Assembly: GCA_002104935.1 (NCBI GenBank)
Contig: MCGT01000040.1
Span: forward strand, 1 to 64,000
Origin: Hesseltinella vesiculosa
Lineage: Eukaryota > Mucoromycota > Mucoromycetes > Mucorales > Cunninghamellaceae
Reading direction: 5' to 3'
Length of the DNA stretch: 64,000 bases
A program made the translations under genes and the position numbers. Below are positions 51,578-62,457 of this stretch, one piece after another. The notes under the pieces are model-generated. The model was given only the letters and a program-made list of their open reading frames with translations, ran no database searches and was not told where the DNA came from. The first letter of the stretch is position 1; the number at the start of each line of letters is the position of its first letter.

Positions 51578-54500
51578 ATGGAACAACAACATCCACCGTT
51601 AGGAGCCAACAAAAAGATCATGCAATGCTGGTTTTTGATCCTTATCAATGTACCGACAGCAACGCTGAATGACTTGACACGTGATGAAGACCGCTTCGCT
51701 ACAACTCATCTACTGACACGCCAGCAAGCCATGATCCTGCTAACGTGGGTGCGTAAGCACCGTGGTGGTAATATGCAATGAGAGCACAACGTTGGCATTG
51801 GCATTGACTTGGTTTTTATAACTAGGATTACGCGTGTGCGAGGCTTGTGGCTCCCCGCATCATCAAACAAGCCGATCTCGACAATGTCCATTTTACATCC
51901 CTCCATCACATCGTAAGTGCATCTTCTTTTCAGCTTTTGCATGGCTATTTAACTTTTATTTTTGATAGCGATCGTTGCCACAACAAGCTCTGATAGTGAC
52001 ATGATGAACGAGATCAACGTTCTCCAGCGTCTTGGCGATGAGCAGTTGCGGGAGGCAGCACAAAATCAACACCCGCCTGAAACATGCCCAACCTGCGGCC
52101 TTCCTGGCCACTCACGATCATCCAACCCTGCCTGCCCATTCAGAGCGCTAAGCAAGAAGCAATTCATGTCATCACGACTGCCTGCCTCTGAAGATTACAC
52201 TCGCGTCCGTAGTTTTGATTCCATTGTCCGACCAACCTATCGCAACGTCCTGATCACCAACATCAAGGCCAAGTCCGATTATCTGCGTAGGACATTAAAA
52301 CGGCTGCAGCTTTTCCTGCTGGATTATGCCACCCATCACTCCGATCAAGTCCCGCCTTTTTTGTTTACACAGAACGGCCTTTACTTGATGACTCAATTGA
52401 CACGTGGTCACTTGAATGCATTCCTGGAACGGTCCGATGAACGTGTGCCGGGCACTGTGCTAACTCACTGGCATGAATTCAACCAAGATTTGCTGAACGT
52501 CGCTACATATGACACCCCTGGTCATACCGCCGAGCTGTCCATGGCCTGTAAGCTTCAGGCTACTGCAAACCGTAATCACATTACGGAGAACTTTGAAGGC
52601 CGAATCAAGAAGTTTGTGAAATTTCGCTTTGCTGTTGACGGTGAGGTAGGAAACAGACAAAAAAAAAACGACTCCCAAACTTGGCTGACCTCCATACTCT
52701 TTTTTTCATTTCTTTGTAGGCACCTCCTTCCAGAATCCTTGGTATCATCAAGGATTACGTCTACCAAACCTTTGCCATAATTACCCGAAATATGGAGCCC
52801 CTACCTGTGGAAATACCAGAACGACATAGATCTCTTACGGTGCTGGTTTTGAACGAACTATGGGCGATGAAACCTCCACAGTTACCAACGATTACCCAAG
52901 AGACACTGCGTGCTGACCCAGGTCGGCATCTACCAATTTTACGAGCAATACTCGACGTGTATGATCATTACCGTGCAACAATTGGTGATGAAAATGATAT
53001 CGAAGTGCCCTCATTCACTCTCTTGCCGCTTCCTTCGTCCAAACTTCGGTTCGTGGACATCACACCTGAAAACATCACACAACTCACAGGCTCTCGGCAA
53101 TCACCAAACGACCAAGTGACAAGATTGCCACCATTTTTGCGCAAGCTACACATCTTTTGGCAAGTGTTTGCTTTTGAAAAGCTTGGATACCCCAGGTAAA
53201 TGGATAGATGCAGGAGGGAAAATGTGGAAAATAAAACGAGCAAGAGGTCTAACCTTTTTTTTTTTTTTTTTTTTTAGCTTTGAATCACTCCGCCGGGCAT
53301 GGATTCGTGGTCATTTTTTTTCTGGTGTGATGCGAACGGATGGAGTGCAACTGCACGTTGTCTTTTCCCGCCTACCCCATGGCCCTGATCCACCTGTCAT
53401 TCACACACCCGACCTGGCCAACCAAGACGTTGCTGGCTTCACTCTTTGTGGTATTGATCCAGGTCGGCGCGCAGTTTTGACCACCTCCTTTGGGCGAGGC
53501 CATGAACCTCATGCGGTACGCCGAATGTCCATGAAAGAGTATTGCACCACCAGCAAGGAGTCGCATATTCAACGAGATATGAATCGTCGCAAGATCCAGC
53601 CCCTGCCATCGGTGCCTGAGCAAGTGCATGCCTACGAGACTATGGCGGACATTGAGGCGAATACGCCCATGACCAAAACCGCCGATCCCGTTGCCATTCG
53701 CCAGACCGTCCGACACAAACTCATATGCTCCGAGTCAACCTTTGCCTTTTACAACACAGATCATGCGATCTCCAACTTCGAATTAGTCAAAGGCAAGCAA
53801 CGAGCAATTGCCACTGCTGCGAACTTCATCACCACTGGATCTCGCAAGTACACCCGACGCTGTCGAGACAAGCGAAAGACAAGGAAAAATCGGAAGCAAC
53901 GAAAGCGACAGGCACAACGAAGAAGGCATGCTCGGTTGCTGCAAATCAAGGACGAGTACAGCAACACGAAGTCTCGAATGGATAATCTGGGGCGCTTGCG
54001 CGAACAACATGATGAGCTGATGGACCAAATGATGCGCATAACCTTGGACCAGCCACTTGGTGTGCACCCTGAAACTCGATCCGAAGAAGACCAGCACCGA
54101 TTTGCTCGACAAATGAACCATGCACTAGATCAATATGGTACAGCGCATGACCTTGCTACAGCTGCCATAAACAGCGAAATTGAAGCATTGGAGCAACATC
54201 TTCTGACACTCCAACAAAAATACCTCGACCCCCCTCAGCAACCAACGTAATACAAAAAATGGCCTATTTGCGTTATCTCATGTTCCTTTTCTATGTATAA
54301 TCTAGCCGCATACGAGCCAGCAAGTTACCGTATCACGGCTCCCAAGAGACAGGGGATGGCCTGCCACTGATCTCATTCGGTGATGCCATGGTTGGTCGAG
54401 ATGCCCAACATTTTCGTGGGCACGCAGTGGGCAGAACGAACAACGTCAGACAGCACTTGATCGAACGACAGCACCGAGCGTTGTGCATGGTTGCCCACAC

Positions 54501-54879
54501 CAACGAGTTCTGGACCAGCCAGGTAAGAACGTCAAAAAATGAGCGTGGTGGGCATTTCTAATTTGCTGATCCAAACTAGAACTGCAGCACCTGTGGTGAC
54601 CAACTGTCTCCTGTGCGCACGCAAGATCAGTCGTCTATCTTTGCTTTGAAGTTCTGCACCACTTGCCAAACGGTGTGGGATCGAGACGTGTCCGCCTCTG
54701 CCAACATGTTCTGGATCCTCGACGAAACCATCAGCAACGGCGCTCAGCCGCTTGCGTTGACCCGCCCTCCTGAACACCACCAACCTCGCCCCACTCTCCC
54801 CGCCATTACCCTCTGGTGTTCATGTAAGTGCTTGGGGCGTATAATATCTGAGCATCTCTCATACTTTTTTATATTGTAG
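51578..54879 (+). CDS. Fanzor-like RNA-guided nuclease C (divergent eukaryotic TnpB homologue)
   Basis: Seven exons join in phase: 51578-51767, 51826-51912, 51969-52645, 52720-53195, 53278-54246, 54306-54522 and 54580-54879, giving 971 aa. Two zinc-knuckle-like motifs stand in tandem near the N-terminus (CEACGSPHHQTSRSRQCP and CPTCGLPGHSRSSNPACP); loci A and B have one. Then come a helical region, RuvC-I GIDPGRRAVL, a basic K/R segment, FGDAMVGRD, NEFWTSQ, the zinc ribbon (CSTC...CTTC) and RuvC-III DRDVSASANM. No stop or frameshift was found. The end is uncertain: a good GTAAGT...TTGTAG intron at 54835-54879 would end the protein at LWCS instead. The first exon could also end at 51752 in the same phase. 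It is clearly related to A and B but much diverged, and is shorter because the acidic insert after RuvC-I is missing. Confidence 0.84.
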
Positions 54880-55252
54880 GAAAACGAAAAAAAAAACTAC
54901 CATCAATAGATGGCAACGTCAGCGTTTTTTTTGTTGATGTTTGAAGTATATTTACAGGTAAGATTGCAAAAAAAAAAAAAAGTCATATTCTCACCATTTT
55001 CCTCAATTTCTCATGTCTTTGCGACATTTGCAATCGTTTGGCATCTTCCCAATTTATCTTTATTGGTAAGTTGAATTTCCATTCGCCATCGCATGCTAAA
55101 CTTACCCTTCACATTTCCATGTTTAATAGCTCTTTTTGCGACATTTCCTTTCCTATTACTGCGACATTTTTTTGTAAATAAAGTGTAATAGGTGATTGGC
55201 AATATGGCAATATAAACCGAAAAAAAAAATAAGAGAGAGGGGGAAGTTGGAT
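54880..55252. other. Intergenic after Fanzor-like C
   Basis: About 370 bp between locus C and the end of the Ede1-like gene on the other strand. It holds the candidate scaffold hairpin of locus C at its left end and A-runs near 54970 and 55220. It otherwise looks like AT-rich 3' flank. Confidence 0.45.
54896..54960 (+). ncRNA. Candidate guide-RNA scaffold of Fanzor-like C
   Basis: About 20 nt after the unspliced stop codon of locus C a hairpin CCATC-AATA-GATGG (54900-54913) is followed by CAACGTCAG. At the same place loci A and B have a hairpin followed by CCGTCTG and TCGTCTG. Further on, GTTGATG and ACAGGTAA vaguely recall GTTTAATG and GCAGGTAA of locus B. Primary sequence is otherwise different, as expected for a diverged protein with its own RNA. 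This is clearly weaker than the A/B pair. Confidence 0.3.
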
Positions 55253-58124
55253 CTAGGAGAAAAAGACATCAGAGAAGCTGGGCTTGACGGCGTCATCCTT
55301 GGCGTCATTAGTAGGAGATTGGGTATTGGAGGCAGGTGTGGAGGAGCTATTATTGTACAGAGAAGACAGGTCGTCGCGGATAGAGTTGATGGAGGGGCCA
55401 GCACTGCCGCCGACAGGTGGGCTTGGCGATTCAAAGTCATGAAGGTCAAAGCCATATTTGGAGGGTTTGACAGCGGGTTCTTTTTCGGGAACGGGGGCCG
55501 AGGCAATTGTGGGGGAAGCGAGGGACCGAGAGGAAGATGGTGATGGGGCATTGGCAGGGAGCTTGGAAGAAGAAACGGAGGGTGAGATGGAGGGTGCTGG
55601 GTGTGGGCGAGTGTCAAAGGTGTGCTCCATGGTGCTCAGATCCGGGAACTTGGCTTCGATATCGGCTGTCAGATCGTCATCAAGTGAAAGGGAAGGGGAC
55701 GCAATGGTAACAGCCTTTTTCTTCTTAAGAGAGTTCATAGGTGGTGGCGAGGCAGGTGAACGAGAAGAGGGGGATTGGATAATGGCAAAAGGATCAGAGG
55801 CTTTTTTGTTGTGGAAGGCAGTAGTGGCAGGTTCGGCCGCAGGGGAAAAGACGTCCTGCTGCATGGACGGCGTTGAGGCAAGCGCAAACACGTCTCCCTT
55901 GTCATCCACGGCAGCGATGTCGTCGTCCGAAGAGGTGTCTTCCTGCACATGCTGGCTCGCATAATCGCCTTGAAGTCGGTGAATGTCCATGTCCACTTGG
56001 GCGAGGTCATCCTTGGCTGCGTCCACGCGGTGTTTGTAGTGCTTGGTTTCCTGTCGTTTCATCTTCAGCTGCTTTTGCAGCTCGTCGCGCTTCTTGGTGC
56101 GAGCTTCAACGCGCCGTTCCAGTTCCTCAGCCGTGCCCTTGAGTTTCATCAGGTGCTTTTGTTCCCTGTCGAGCTCGGCCTTTAAAGACTCGATCGAGTC
56201 GTCTAGAACTTGTTCCTGAGACCGCAGCGAATCAATCAGTTTGTTTTCTGTTGCGACTTGCTCATGGGTAGATGCATTCTCAAACATGACTGTTTGATGG
56301 GATGGTTGCTGCTGATCAAAGATGGGCTTTTGCGGAGTGTGGTGTTGTTGAGTAGCGGGCACAGGCGTGTGCGCCGGGAAGAGTGACGAGGGAGTAGATT
56401 GTTGTTGAACGAAGGAGGTAGTATGATGGGCTGAGAACGTATCCGAAAAGGGCGACATTGCCCGCTGCGGCTGTACCGGCGTGTCTAGGAAAAAGGTAAA
56501 AAAAAAAGAATCGCCGTAAGAGACATGCCTTCTCTCTTTCACTTGTTTCAATACCTAAACCAAAAGCGTCGGCAAAGGCAGTCGAGGGTGGATTGGAGGA
56601 AGGCTGCTTTGACACGAGGTCAGCAGGGGGTGCAGGCAGGACAGTGGGGATTTGCGCACCGGTCATACGGAGCCGCACCAAGTGCATGGCTACCACAAAT
56701 TCGTTTTCATTCAGTTCGCCTGCCGATCGTGTATCACACAAGTCCCAGATAGCGGCCAAATCTGCCTCGGGTAATTTGGAAGGACGGAAAAAATGCACAG
56801 CGTCCATGCCTTCAGCAAAGAGAAGGTCAGGTAAGATGTCCATGTATTCGTCCCCTCTATTTTTCCTTTCCGCTTTACCTGACACACAGCCAGTTTCATT
56901 AGGTACTAATTGTTGGAACATGCCCTTGTATTTGATATAGTCGTCTTGAGAGATGTGCAGGTCTTGCTGGGGCTGGGGTGCAAAGGCTGGGGTTTGCAGT
57001 GAATGGGCGGTGCCCGCAGTATATGTCATGGATCGGCTAAGGTCAGTCGCGGGGCGAGGGCCAAGGCTGGGGGAAGGACCGGTTAGGTGCTGCTGGACGG
57101 GGGAGCGCACGGCAGTGGTGCGTTGGCGGTTGAGAGCCATTGTCAGACGACCAGTGGCAGCGGCGTAAATGTCGGCAGGTAACGTGGTAGGCAGCTGTGA
57201 CAATGTATTGTTGACAAGGGCTGAGGTATAGTGCATACCAATGATGAATTCGGTCTGGTTCAAGGTACCTGATTTACGTGTGTCGGCCAGGTTCCAGACT
57301 TGCTGAAGTGTTGACTGGGGCAGGTTGGATCGACGAAAAATAGTACTAGCTTGGACGGCTTTACGTATACAACAACAACAACAAAAAAAAAGAACCTGCA
57401 TGAGCCTAATCTTCTCGCCTTTTTTTTTTTTTTTTTTTCAGGCACTACGGACCTGAGAGAATGCCATTGACAGGATTGGAGGATTGAAAAAGTTGAATAT
57501 AGCTGTTACGCTCGTCTTGGCTGATGGTATCCACAGCAGGGCGTGAAGGTGGGCGGGATTGAGGTAAAGGCGGTTTTGATGTGGAGATACCTTCAAATTG
57601 AGGAAGCGGCACTAACCGAACAATGCCAAGACCACAAAAGAAAAAAGCGTGAGCTTGGCACGCCTTCTTTTGTCATTACGCATGCACGTCTTCTGATTTA
57701 CCTGATGTCTTCAAGATGGGTGACGCAGTTAGTTTGCCATGTTGCGCACAGGCAATCAGTTTTAAAGCAATGGAAAACTCTTCTTTCGTTAAGAAACCTT
57801 TGCTGTCCTTGTCAGCTGCTGACCAAATCTAATCATGTGGAAGCAGAAGATAGTGTGTTAGCAGTCCATTAGTAAAAGGGAGTTGCTTTTTTTTGACATG
57901 AATACCTCAGTTAATATGTTGTTTGGGATGGATGCCTTTTGGAAAAACGCCGTGGCTTCATCTTTGAGCACGATACTTTTGTTGTCCGTGTCGACCTTGG
58001 CGAACAATTCGCTGTACACCTGGAATTCATGAGCATCTAATTGGCTCTGCCAGTTTTCTACAAGGCAATTGTGCCCGTGAGTACGTTCATTTCACACTAC
58101 ATTGGATGAATTACCTAGAGACAT
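55253..58124 (-). CDS. EDE1: Eps15/Ede1-like EH-domain endocytic scaffold
   Basis: Seven exons, from the start: 58115-58124, 57906-58057, 57702-57828, 57453-57611, 56879-57358, 56555-56809 and 55253-56484, giving 804 aa. The first coding exon is only 10 nt (ATG TCT CTA G). Three EH domains are visible: residues ~15-100 (FQVYSELFAKVDTDN, IWSAADKDSKGFLTKEEF), ~130-220 (YIQLFQSSNPVNG, VWNLADTRKSGTLNQTEF) and ~290-380 (VSGMDAVHFFRPSKLPEADL, IWDLCDTRSAGELNENEF). A coiled coil follows (IDSLRSQEQVLDDSIESLKAE onwards), then a serine/proline-rich tail with KKASDPFAII. EH domains bind NPF motifs; Ede1/Eps15 scaffolds early clathrin-coated sites. It lacks the C-terminal UBA domain of yeast Ede1, so it may be closer to a shorter Eps15-type protein. 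Confidence 0.9.
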
Positions 58125-58373
58125 AACGGGCAAAGCTAAAAAAAAAAAAAAAAAGAGAAGAAAAAAGAAAGGAAGGAAAAGACCAGGAAAAAAGGCAATT
58201 GACTATTTTTTTTCACACTCCTCTGAAGTCTTGGCCGTGGACCTGGGTGTGCAAAATAAAGAGAGGAAGCTCTTCCTTTTCCATATGCTTTATTAATAAT
58301 GTGTGCCGGATTTCATCATTTGGTGGCTGCCAGGTATATATTTGAGTGATGAATAAATAATTTTGGCGTATAA
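58125..58373. other. Upstream region of the Ede1-like gene
   Basis: A-rich run near 58138-58190, otherwise no recognisable content. It separates the endocytic gene from the large foldback element. Confidence 0.35.
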
Positions 58374-60163
58374 ACCAATTGGACGAACTGCTAAATCATC
58401 TTCAAGTGCGCAACAAAGGAAAGTCAAATGCAAGCGTACTCATTTTTCGTGTCTGATTGTTGCCTCCTGGCTCGCCCCTGCACTGTATGAGAGAGTTGCA
58501 ATTTTAGTCAATGTCACTTCTCACCATCCTGGGCTGGTAGGCAAAGTTTGGGGTGAATTTATTCAGAGCAACCTTGCACTGTGATTTTTGATCAGATGGG
58601 CCTGGGGATCCCATGGGGAAAATAGCTGATTTTTCATTTTTTTTAGCTGGAGGATCGGAGGAGCTAAAACGAAACGGATCAAAAGTTGGCTGGGCAACCT
58701 TCATCAAACGACCTGATTTTTTCAGAATCACCATTATTCATGAATTTGCGCATCCACTCATAGCCTTACAAGGATCGAATCACTCAAAAGTGCTGCACTG
58801 CGTTTGCTTTTTTTTTTTTTTCGAAACGAAGAAAATTGGACTGGTATATTCAGCCTCCGCACGGTGCCAAGGGGTTGCTTTACTTTCATGCAAGAAAATC
58901 GAGCAACAGTGTGGATAGCCGTCGTAAAATGCGATATAATGAAGGCACTGGCGGCACTTTTTCATCAAACGAGAACTTCGGATATTTGAACTGCTTTGGA
59001 GAGTTGGACATATCAATTTTGGCTCTGCCCAACTTGTACCGGCCAGGAATCACCAGACACTGTGCGGAGACTGAATACGGTAATCCAATTTTCTTTGTTT
59101 CGAAAAAAAAAACAGTGATTCGATGCTTCTTCTCTTCCAGCTGACTCTGTTCCTGGTCCCAACTACTTGTGCAGTATTCCTGAGCAATATATTGACCATG
59201 ATGTAAACATTAATTTTAATGTCACTGCGTAGTCAATGCAATGGTATACTTGTACAATGGATGCCTTTGAAAATTTCGGGAATCTCGGTGACAAGCGGCT
59301 TGTAAAGGTAAGTCATTGACAATTTTTACATGGAAGCTTGGTCAAAGCTTCCACAATCAGTTTTTGGCTCACTGACGGACCAAAGAACAAGTCAGTTTGG
59401 CATGAATGTCTTCATGGACAAGGTCTTGTTTGATAAAGTTTTTGTAAGGAATGAATATGATAATATGATATAATTTAAATATGCTGGTATGTAACATACA
59501 ATAATATTATATATTATAGAGAAAAATCAATGCTGTGGTTATAAAAAACCATGTTCATCTTAGCCATCAACTTGACAAATTGATCTTTGTGGACCCCCAA
59601 GAATTGGCGAAAGATGATGATCTTTCGCCTTACTTGGCAAACTATTCTGCGCATATGATGTCTAATGGAACAAGACGAGCTTACTTGGTGATGATGAAGG
59701 CTTATGTTGATGCAGGAAGAACTGAAGAAGCATCAACATTCCACAAGAATATTCTACAATATGTTGACAAGAACCTTTTCTGTCTGCCAGCGATGTCTCC
59801 TTGTAAGGCTATGAGTGGATGCGCAAATTCATGAATAATGGTGATTCTGAAAAAATCAGGTCGATTGATGAAGGTTGCCGGTTTCGTTTTGGTTCCTCCG
59901 ATCCTTCAGCTAAAAAAGATGAAAAATCAGCCATTTTCCCCATGGGACCCCCCGGCCCATCTGATCAAAAATCACAGTGCAAGGTTGCTCTGAATAAATT
60001 CACCCCCAAACTTTGCCTACCAGTCCAGGATGGTGAGAAATGACATTGACTAAAATTGCAACTCTCTCATACAGCGCAGGGGCGAGCCAGGAGGCAACAA
60101 TCAGACACGAGAAATGAAAAGCGCTTGCACTTGAAAATGATTCAGGCAGTTCGTCTGATTGGC
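58374..60163. mobile_element. ~1.8-kb foldback element with ~400-bp inverted arms
   Basis: The left arm, 58374-58775, and the right arm, about 59800-60163, are reverse complements for nearly their full length, clearly over 85% identical by eye. Outer ends read CCAATTGGACGAACTGC and its complement; inner ends are CATAGCCTTACAAGGA. Between them lie 1.0 kb of DNA that includes a nested inverted pair (about 58829-58880 and 59055-59105, CGAAACGAAGAAAATTGGA) and a ~100-codon ORF. Parts of the arms occur at 1878, 2255, 12555-13150 and 24560, so the arms belong to a dispersed family. No transposase is visible. It fits a non-autonomous foldback/MITE-type transposon that has picked up extra DNA, but target-site duplications could not be fixed. 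Confidence 0.75.
59236..59834 (+). CDS. Small ORF carried between the foldback arms
   Basis: A possible two-exon gene: MDAFENFGNLGDKRLVK (from the ATG near 59258) ends at a GTAAGT near 59309, and a second frame (to 59834) reads VDPQELAKDDDLSPYLANYS and AYLVMMKAYVDAGRTEEAST before running into the right arm. The repeat-like helix pattern loosely recalls pentatricopeptide proteins but is too short to call. It may be a captured gene fragment. The stop lies inside the arm, so the original end is lost or replaced. Confidence 0.25.
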
Positions 60164-61464
60164 TCGTCCGCCAGAAATATTTGTTCACCGCTCAAAGAAA
60201 TACCCGGCTGCCCGCCCGCAGAACAGTAGGAGCAAACAGGAAAGCGTCTTGCCCTCTTTATTTTGCATATCCGGGTTAGGGTGGCGTTGGATAAGACTTA
60301 CAACAAAAACAGAAAATTCATTTCTTTGGACGATTTCCCCTGCAGAAAATTTAAAAAAAAAAAGATGAAAAACATGGCCTTCCATTGGGCTCTAACTAAT
60401 CACACAAAACGCCAGCGCTCCCATGCACGAAGCATATGGTGAAAATCTATTTTAGTTACAGGTGCTGTAAAGGCATATCATCCACTGTTTACTTGATGCC
60501 TGACTACATGTCTGTGTTTGCCTACCACCTGCCACGTTTGGTGCAATGCCCAGTTAAACTCTCCTGGTAGACGCCTGAGCGTCTCTCCTCAGCAAACTGT
60601 ACACGTGTATAGGGTGTAGCCATGCACATGCTTCGAAGCACGTGTATCTTGACTACGTTTACTGCAAACAGAATGGAAACTTGTCGTCTACCGAAATTGT
60701 CAGCTTGATCGAAATGTAAAAAAAGAAGCATTAGCAGCCAGGGGTGGGAGGGAAATAAACGACGGCAGAGAAAAGGGAGAGTTTGCAAGACGTCACCTCT
60801 ATTAACCCTCACCTTACGCTATCGTTTCATGCAAATTTTGGAGTGGTCTGGCGAATAGAGGGTTTACGACGATCTATTGAGGCGAAGAAAAAAAAAAAGC
60901 ACATTTAAATACAAGGAGGGAGGAAGTCTTGGATTTTCAAAAGTTTCAACAAGGGCTTTTAGTTGATCGGCCAAAATCCCAGCCAAAATGTACTAACTTG
61001 AAATAAAAGGGAGGACCAGGGCATTGTCATCTGGCCACTCTTACAGTCCTAGCTCAGCCCGGGGAAAGTTTATCCAGAGTGATGCGCATCTTTTTTTCCC
61101 CCGCCTTTCCTAGTCCTTCACGAGAGTACCAATGCTTGATGGGACGGTGGGTGGCTAGCATATTTTAAGTCTTTTGCCCAAAATGCATATACAGGGTATG
61201 AATGGTGCGTGGTGATAGATACGCCCCGTGCTGAGCATGACTCTTGTGAAAGCTGGGCCGTCTGCGGAGTGTACGTCAAGACGAACGATTTAGCCGGCAT
61301 GTTTACAAAAGCTGCTTAGAGAACGTTTCCAGTAAACCAATGGCTCGTCTCTCTCTCTCACACACTTCCACAGTCCAGCTAGAAATAAACAAAACAAAGG
61401 CCACGACGTTTTTTAATTTTAAAACCAAAGGAGAGTGTGGAAAGAGCAAAAAGAGAGGGGATAT
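60164..61464. other. Intergenic, no gene recognised
   Basis: 1.3 kb with only short non-conserved frames. There is an A-run at 60888-60898 and a pyrimidine-rich stretch at 61090-61110. I see no repeat copy of the dispersed family here and no RNA gene. Confidence 0.4.
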
Positions 61465-61863
61465 CTAAGCATAGTCCATAACTTTCTTGACATAGTAAGC
61501 GCCAGCAGCAACCGATGTAACGGCTAAGAGGGCAGGTACAGGCTTCTTGGTGCGAATGGCACGGGGAATGGAGGCACCAGCAAGAATCAATGAGGCGCCC
61601 ACAGCGGTTTCGTGACCATAATCGGCGTTCTCCTTGATCAAGTAGCCGGCAACGCCATAAAGACTTCCCACGAGTAAGCCAGCAGCGAGAGAAGGCTTGG
61701 AGCGCGTGCGAGCAAACCCAGCAATGCCACTAACACCAATGGTCAAAGAATTAAATTAAGAAAAACATTGAGTCATCCAAGAATCCTGCTGTCAGCCTTC
61801 CATCTAAGAAACATACCCGACGATGCAGAGGCCAGACATAGTGAAAGCAGGATGGTGCGACAT
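61465..61863 (-). CDS. TMEM14-family small membrane protein
   Basis: Two exons, from the start: 61817-61863 and 61465-61729, giving 103 aa. The joined sequence reads MSHHPAFTMSGLCIVGGIAG, then FARTRSKPSLAAGLLVGSLY, the TMEM14/UPF0136 signature, followed by three further hydrophobic segments and a VPALLAVTSVAAG end. Family members are mitochondrial or ER membrane proteins; human TMEM14C is involved in porphyrin transport. The function of the fungal protein is uncertain. Note that the unspliced frame begins in the intron; the conserved first helix needs the upstream exon. Confidence 0.88.
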
Positions 61864-62457
61864 GATTTTAATGAGATTCTTTTAATCAAAAGAGAAAAAG
61901 ACCGAGAAAAGCCAGGAAGCGAAAAGAAAAAACAGGAGCTGCTATTTCAAACCAATATTTATCGGTGTTTGAATTCATCGATGTTTGAACAACGCAACGG
62001 GTGAAATCACTGTGCGGGAATTCGTCCTAGAATTGGAACATCTTTTTTTTTTTTCAACGTTAGGAAATCACGCCTTGGTTCATTGGGATCTCATGCGACT
62101 GGCAATCTTTGACACGAATGCGAAACTGATTAAAAGCTGGCTGGGCATCCTCCACCAATTGACAGGTTTTTTCAGCATGGCCTGGCATCGAAGGCAGTGT
62201 GCGGAGGCAGAATATGCAATCCAGCCTTTTTCTTCGTTTCGCCTGAGGTGAGAGGAAGGCCATTTATTGATGAATTTTCGCTCGCTCACAAATAAAAAGT
62301 GCTGCGCAGCGTTTTCTTTTTTTTTGAAAAAAGGGCTCCAAAAGTAAGCTGCATCCTCTGACCCGCCTTGCGAGAGTGGCGGTCATTCAAAGAGAGCTGG
62401 AGCCAAGGCTGACTAGACCTTTTTTTTTTTTCTTTTTAACTTTTTTTTTTTGGCAGC
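61864..62457. other. Divergent intergenic region with repeat-family fragment
   Basis: Positions about 62100-62325 contain a diverged piece of the dispersed repeat (AAAAGCTGGCTGGGCATCC, GTGTGCGGAGGCAGAATATG, AAAAAGTGCTGCGCAGCG). T-runs lie at 62043, 62420 and 62441. It separates two genes that are read away from each other. Confidence 0.55.

Noticed and set aside
57538..57570. Similarity to the left-edge repeat (GGTGGGCGGGATTGAGGTAAAG)
   Set aside because: The stretch lies inside a coding exon of the Ede1-like gene on the other strand (proline/arginine-rich linker); the match is short and explained by codon content.
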